Positions 62,416-64,000 of a stretch of 64,000 nucleotides of DNA are shown piece after piece. Every line of letters starts with the position of its first letter. Positions within the stretch are counted from its first letter, which is position 1. The notes below the pieces were generated by a model that saw nothing but the letters and a program-made list of their open reading frames with translations, did no database searches and was not told where the DNA came from. A program made the translations under genes and the position numbers. Origin of the DNA: Skermanella stibiiresistens SB22 (lineage in GTDB: Bacteria; Pseudomonadota; Alphaproteobacteria; Azospirillales; Azospirillaceae); NCBI RefSeq assembly GCF_000576635.1, contig NZ_AVFL01000013.1:1-64000 (forward strand), written 5' to 3'.

Positions 62416-63276
62416 TCACGCGTTCGGCAGAGCCGGGGGAATGGCGGGTTTCTGGAGCACGGCCACCATGCGCCACGCCTCTTCCGGGTCGTCGATCGCG
62501 ACGTCCAGATCCAGCCCGCCGAACCACGCCACCGCGTCCAGCCCGCCGCTGGCGCGGGCCAGCGCGTCCAATTCCTGCACGGTGAAACGCCGCTGGAACG
62601 CCTTGTCCCTGATCACCTGTTTGCGGCCGCCGTCCCAGATGGTCAGGGTCGTGGTGACCTGGGCGATCTGGCTGACCGGGTCGAGCGAGTCGCCGGGCGA
62701 ACCCCATCGGACCCGCACCCGCGTGCCGTCGCGGGTGACCTCCCAGCCGTCCTCGGTCGCGTCGTCGATGTTGAACAGCTCACGCGGGTGGGGCAGTTCG
62801 ATGATCAGTACGCCGCCGGGCGTCAGAGCCTCAGAAACCCGTTGCATGCATGAAATGACCGCGCTGTTGGTCAGCAGGCAGGCGGCCGAGCCCAATAGCA
62901 ACAGCGCCAGATCAACCGGCCGGTCGAGTGAGAAGCCGGTCATGTCGCCCTGGTGATAGTTCACCCTGACACCGGCCGCCTCGGCCTTTTCGCTTCCGTA
63001 ACGAACCATCGCCGGTTCGCGGTCAAGCGCCGCGGCATCCAGGCCCCTGCGAGCCAGTTCGATCGCGTGGTTGGCCGGTCCCGCCGCCAGTTCCAGCACG
63101 CTGGCCGGAGCCCGGCCCAGATGGCGCGCGGCGGCCGACATCAGGAAATCGCATTCCTCCACGAAATCGCGGTAGGCGAAGGCGATGTCGTAATACCGCG
63201 CGGCGCCGTAGATGCGGCCATGCTGCGACTGGTCGGCCGGTGACTGGCCGTCCGTCTGCTCCGGAGGATGGGTCAA
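62416..63276 (-). CDS. Class I SAM-dependent methyltransferase
   Basis: A 286-residue methyltransferase. SAM motif I: VLELAAGPANHAIELARRGLDAAALDREPAMVRYGSEKAEAAGV; motif-like LALLLLGSAACLLTNSAVI; post-motif TPGGVLIIELPHPRELF. The C-terminal part (TTLTIWDGGRKQVIRDKAFQRRFTVQELDALARASGGLDAVAWFGG) looks like a small-molecule methyltransferase tail. The substrate is unknown. It sits between def and fmt with two- and nine-base gaps, so it is part of that transcript. Confidence 0.88.
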   Translation of the reverse strand: MTHPPEQTDGQSPADQSQHGRIYGAARYYDIAFAYRDFVEECDFLMSAAARHLGRAPASVLELAAGPANHAIELARRGLDAAALDREPAMVRYGSEKAEAAGVRVNYHQGDMTGFSLDRPVDLALLLLGSAACLLTNSAVISCMQRVSEALTPGGVLIIELPHPRELFNIDDATEDGWEVTRDGTRVRVRWGSPGDSLDPVSQIAQVTTTLTIWDGGRKQVIRDKAFQRRFTVQELDALARASGGLDAVAWFGGLDLDVAIDDPEEAWRMVAVLQKPAIPPALPNA

Positions 63277-63278
63277 GG

Positions 63279-63797
63279 TCAGACCGTTTCCTGAGACCGC
63301 TTGGCTTTTTGCAGCTTGCGCAGGATCATGTTGCGCTTCAGCAGGGACAAGTGGTCGATGAACAGCACGCCGTTCAGATGGTCGATCTCGTGCTGGACGC
63401 AGGTCGCCAGAAGGTTGTCGGCATCCAATTCCCTGACCTCGCCGTCACGGTCCAGGTAGCGCAGGCGGACCTGCTTCGGCCGGGTCACGTCGGCGTAATG
63501 CTCCGGCAGCGACAGGCAGCCCTCGTTGTGGACGGAGGTCTCGTCCGACTTCCACAGGATCTCGGGATTGGCCATTGCGAAGGGCTGGGGCTTCTCGTCC
63601 TTGTCGGCCACGTCGACCACGATGACGCGCTTTAGGATGCCGATCTGCGGGGCCGCCAAGCCGATGCCGGGTGCCTCGTACATGGTCTCCAGCATGTCGT
63701 CCATCAGCTTGGCGATGGAGCCGTCGATGTTCTCCACCGGCGCCGCCTTGGCCTTCAGGACGGGATCGGGCGCGATGATGATGGGGCGGATAGTCAT
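63279..63797 (-). CDS. def: Peptide deformylase
   Basis: A 172-residue metalloprotease that removes the formyl group from nascent proteins. Motif 1 GIGLAAPQIG, motif 2 EGCLSLPE with the metal Cys, and motif 3 QHEIDHLNGVLF with both metal His and the catalytic Glu are all present. First gene of the minus-strand def-methyltransferase-fmt-truA cluster. Confidence 0.97.
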   Translation of the reverse strand: MTIRPIIIAPDPVLKAKAAPVENIDGSIAKLMDDMLETMYEAPGIGLAAPQIGILKRVIVVDVADKDEKPQPFAMANPEILWKSDETSVHNEGCLSLPEHYADVTRPKQVRLRYLDRDGEVRELDADNLLATCVQHEIDHLNGVLFIDHLSLLKRNMILRKLQKAKRSQETV

Positions 63798-63843
63798 GGA
63801 GCCCTGCGACGAGTCGATGAATTGCGGAATGACTGTTGCAGAT

Positions 63844-64000
63844 ATGGTTTTCCGCGCCTTGCGTCAAGGCGGTGTTGCTCCGCGGCGGCATCTGGAAACG
63901 CGACCGCGTGGGATGATTTCAGGGCAGCGGGGCGGGGAGCCGCCATTCCTGCGCCTGCAAGTGGCGCGGCGCGTGGTCGAGCGGTTGGAGTTCCGGCAAT
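63844..64000 (+). CDS. Possible start of a divergent gene (3' partial)
   Basis: An open frame begins at ATG 63844 (alternative ATG 63913) and runs off the window. The last ~25 codons (PPFLRLQVARRVVERLEFRQ) have GC-rich third positions like real genes here; the first part looks weaker. It would be divergent from def. Too little is visible to name it. Confidence 0.25.
   Translation, partial: MVFRALRQGGVAPRRHLETRPRGMISGQRGGEPPFLRLQVARRVVERLEFRQ

Overview
The window looks like chromosome of a high-GC alphaproteobacterium of the Rhodospirillales, of the Azospirillum/Skermanella kind. The grounds are the GC-rich third codon positions, a cellulose operon with bcsN, a MucR/Ros regulator, an LdtR-type MarR regulator, an ECF sigma/ChrR pair, a rhizobial-type asparaginase, the order glyA-nrdR-ribD...ribE-ribBA-ribH-nusB-thiL, and a def-fmt-truA cluster. 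Genus is an inference. No insertion sequence, prophage, integrase or CRISPR array was seen.

Layout. 1-8.5 kb: a cellulose operon (Ala/Pro-rich ORF tail, bcsN, bcsA, bcsB, bcsZ, TPR protein). 8.6-11.4 kb: a small ORF, a selenocysteine tRNA, two small membrane paralogues, rlmN and an IalB-family protein. 11.6-18.9 kb: ECF sigma/ChrR with a visible autoregulatory promoter, an rRNA/tRNA methyltransferase, a His-rich asparaginase, a quinone oxidoreductase, a long inverted repeat, a methyltransferase, and an acyltransferase. 19-22.5 kb: an orphan sensor kinase overlapping a TRAP-type binding protein. 22.5-25.4 kb: a phage-shock (Psp) module with pspF divergent from a sigma-54 promoter driving a 51-residue ORF and pspABC. 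26-31 kb: RlpA, LysE, Rrf2/SLC13 permease, PRISE-like reductase. 31-38.4 kb: a sulfonate/taurine-type ABC transporter with TauD, then divergent metY and cysE. 38.4-44.6 kb: copA, a HigBA-like toxin-antitoxin pair, hemB, a phosphoesterase, a lipid kinase. 44.8-51.3 kb: valine catabolism (isobutyryl-CoA dehydrogenase, HIBYL-CoA hydrolase, mmsB), ldtR, glutaryl-CoA dehydrogenase, mucR. 51.9-60.7 kb: rpiB, glyA, nrdR and riboflavin genes, interrupted by an antisense acyltransferase, then nusB and thiL. 60.7-64 kb: truA, fmt, a methyltransferase and def.

How it fits together. Much is housekeeping, but the envelope recurs: cellulose, Psp stress, RlpA, LdtR, two acyltransferases and MucR. Sulfur also recurs: SLC13 permease, ABC/TauD, metY, cysE, and a possible Cys-containing leader peptide. 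The least ordinary observations are a cellulose synthase whose PilZ domain lacks the usual c-di-GMP signature, a MucR without its zinc ligands, a RibBA whose GTP cyclohydrolase half has lost its zinc cysteines, a Gly-rich repeat insertion in MmsB, a His/Cys-rich extension on the asparaginase, and 15/30-nt tandem repeats just upstream of four unrelated start codons. All calls are by eye; no database search or structure prediction was run.
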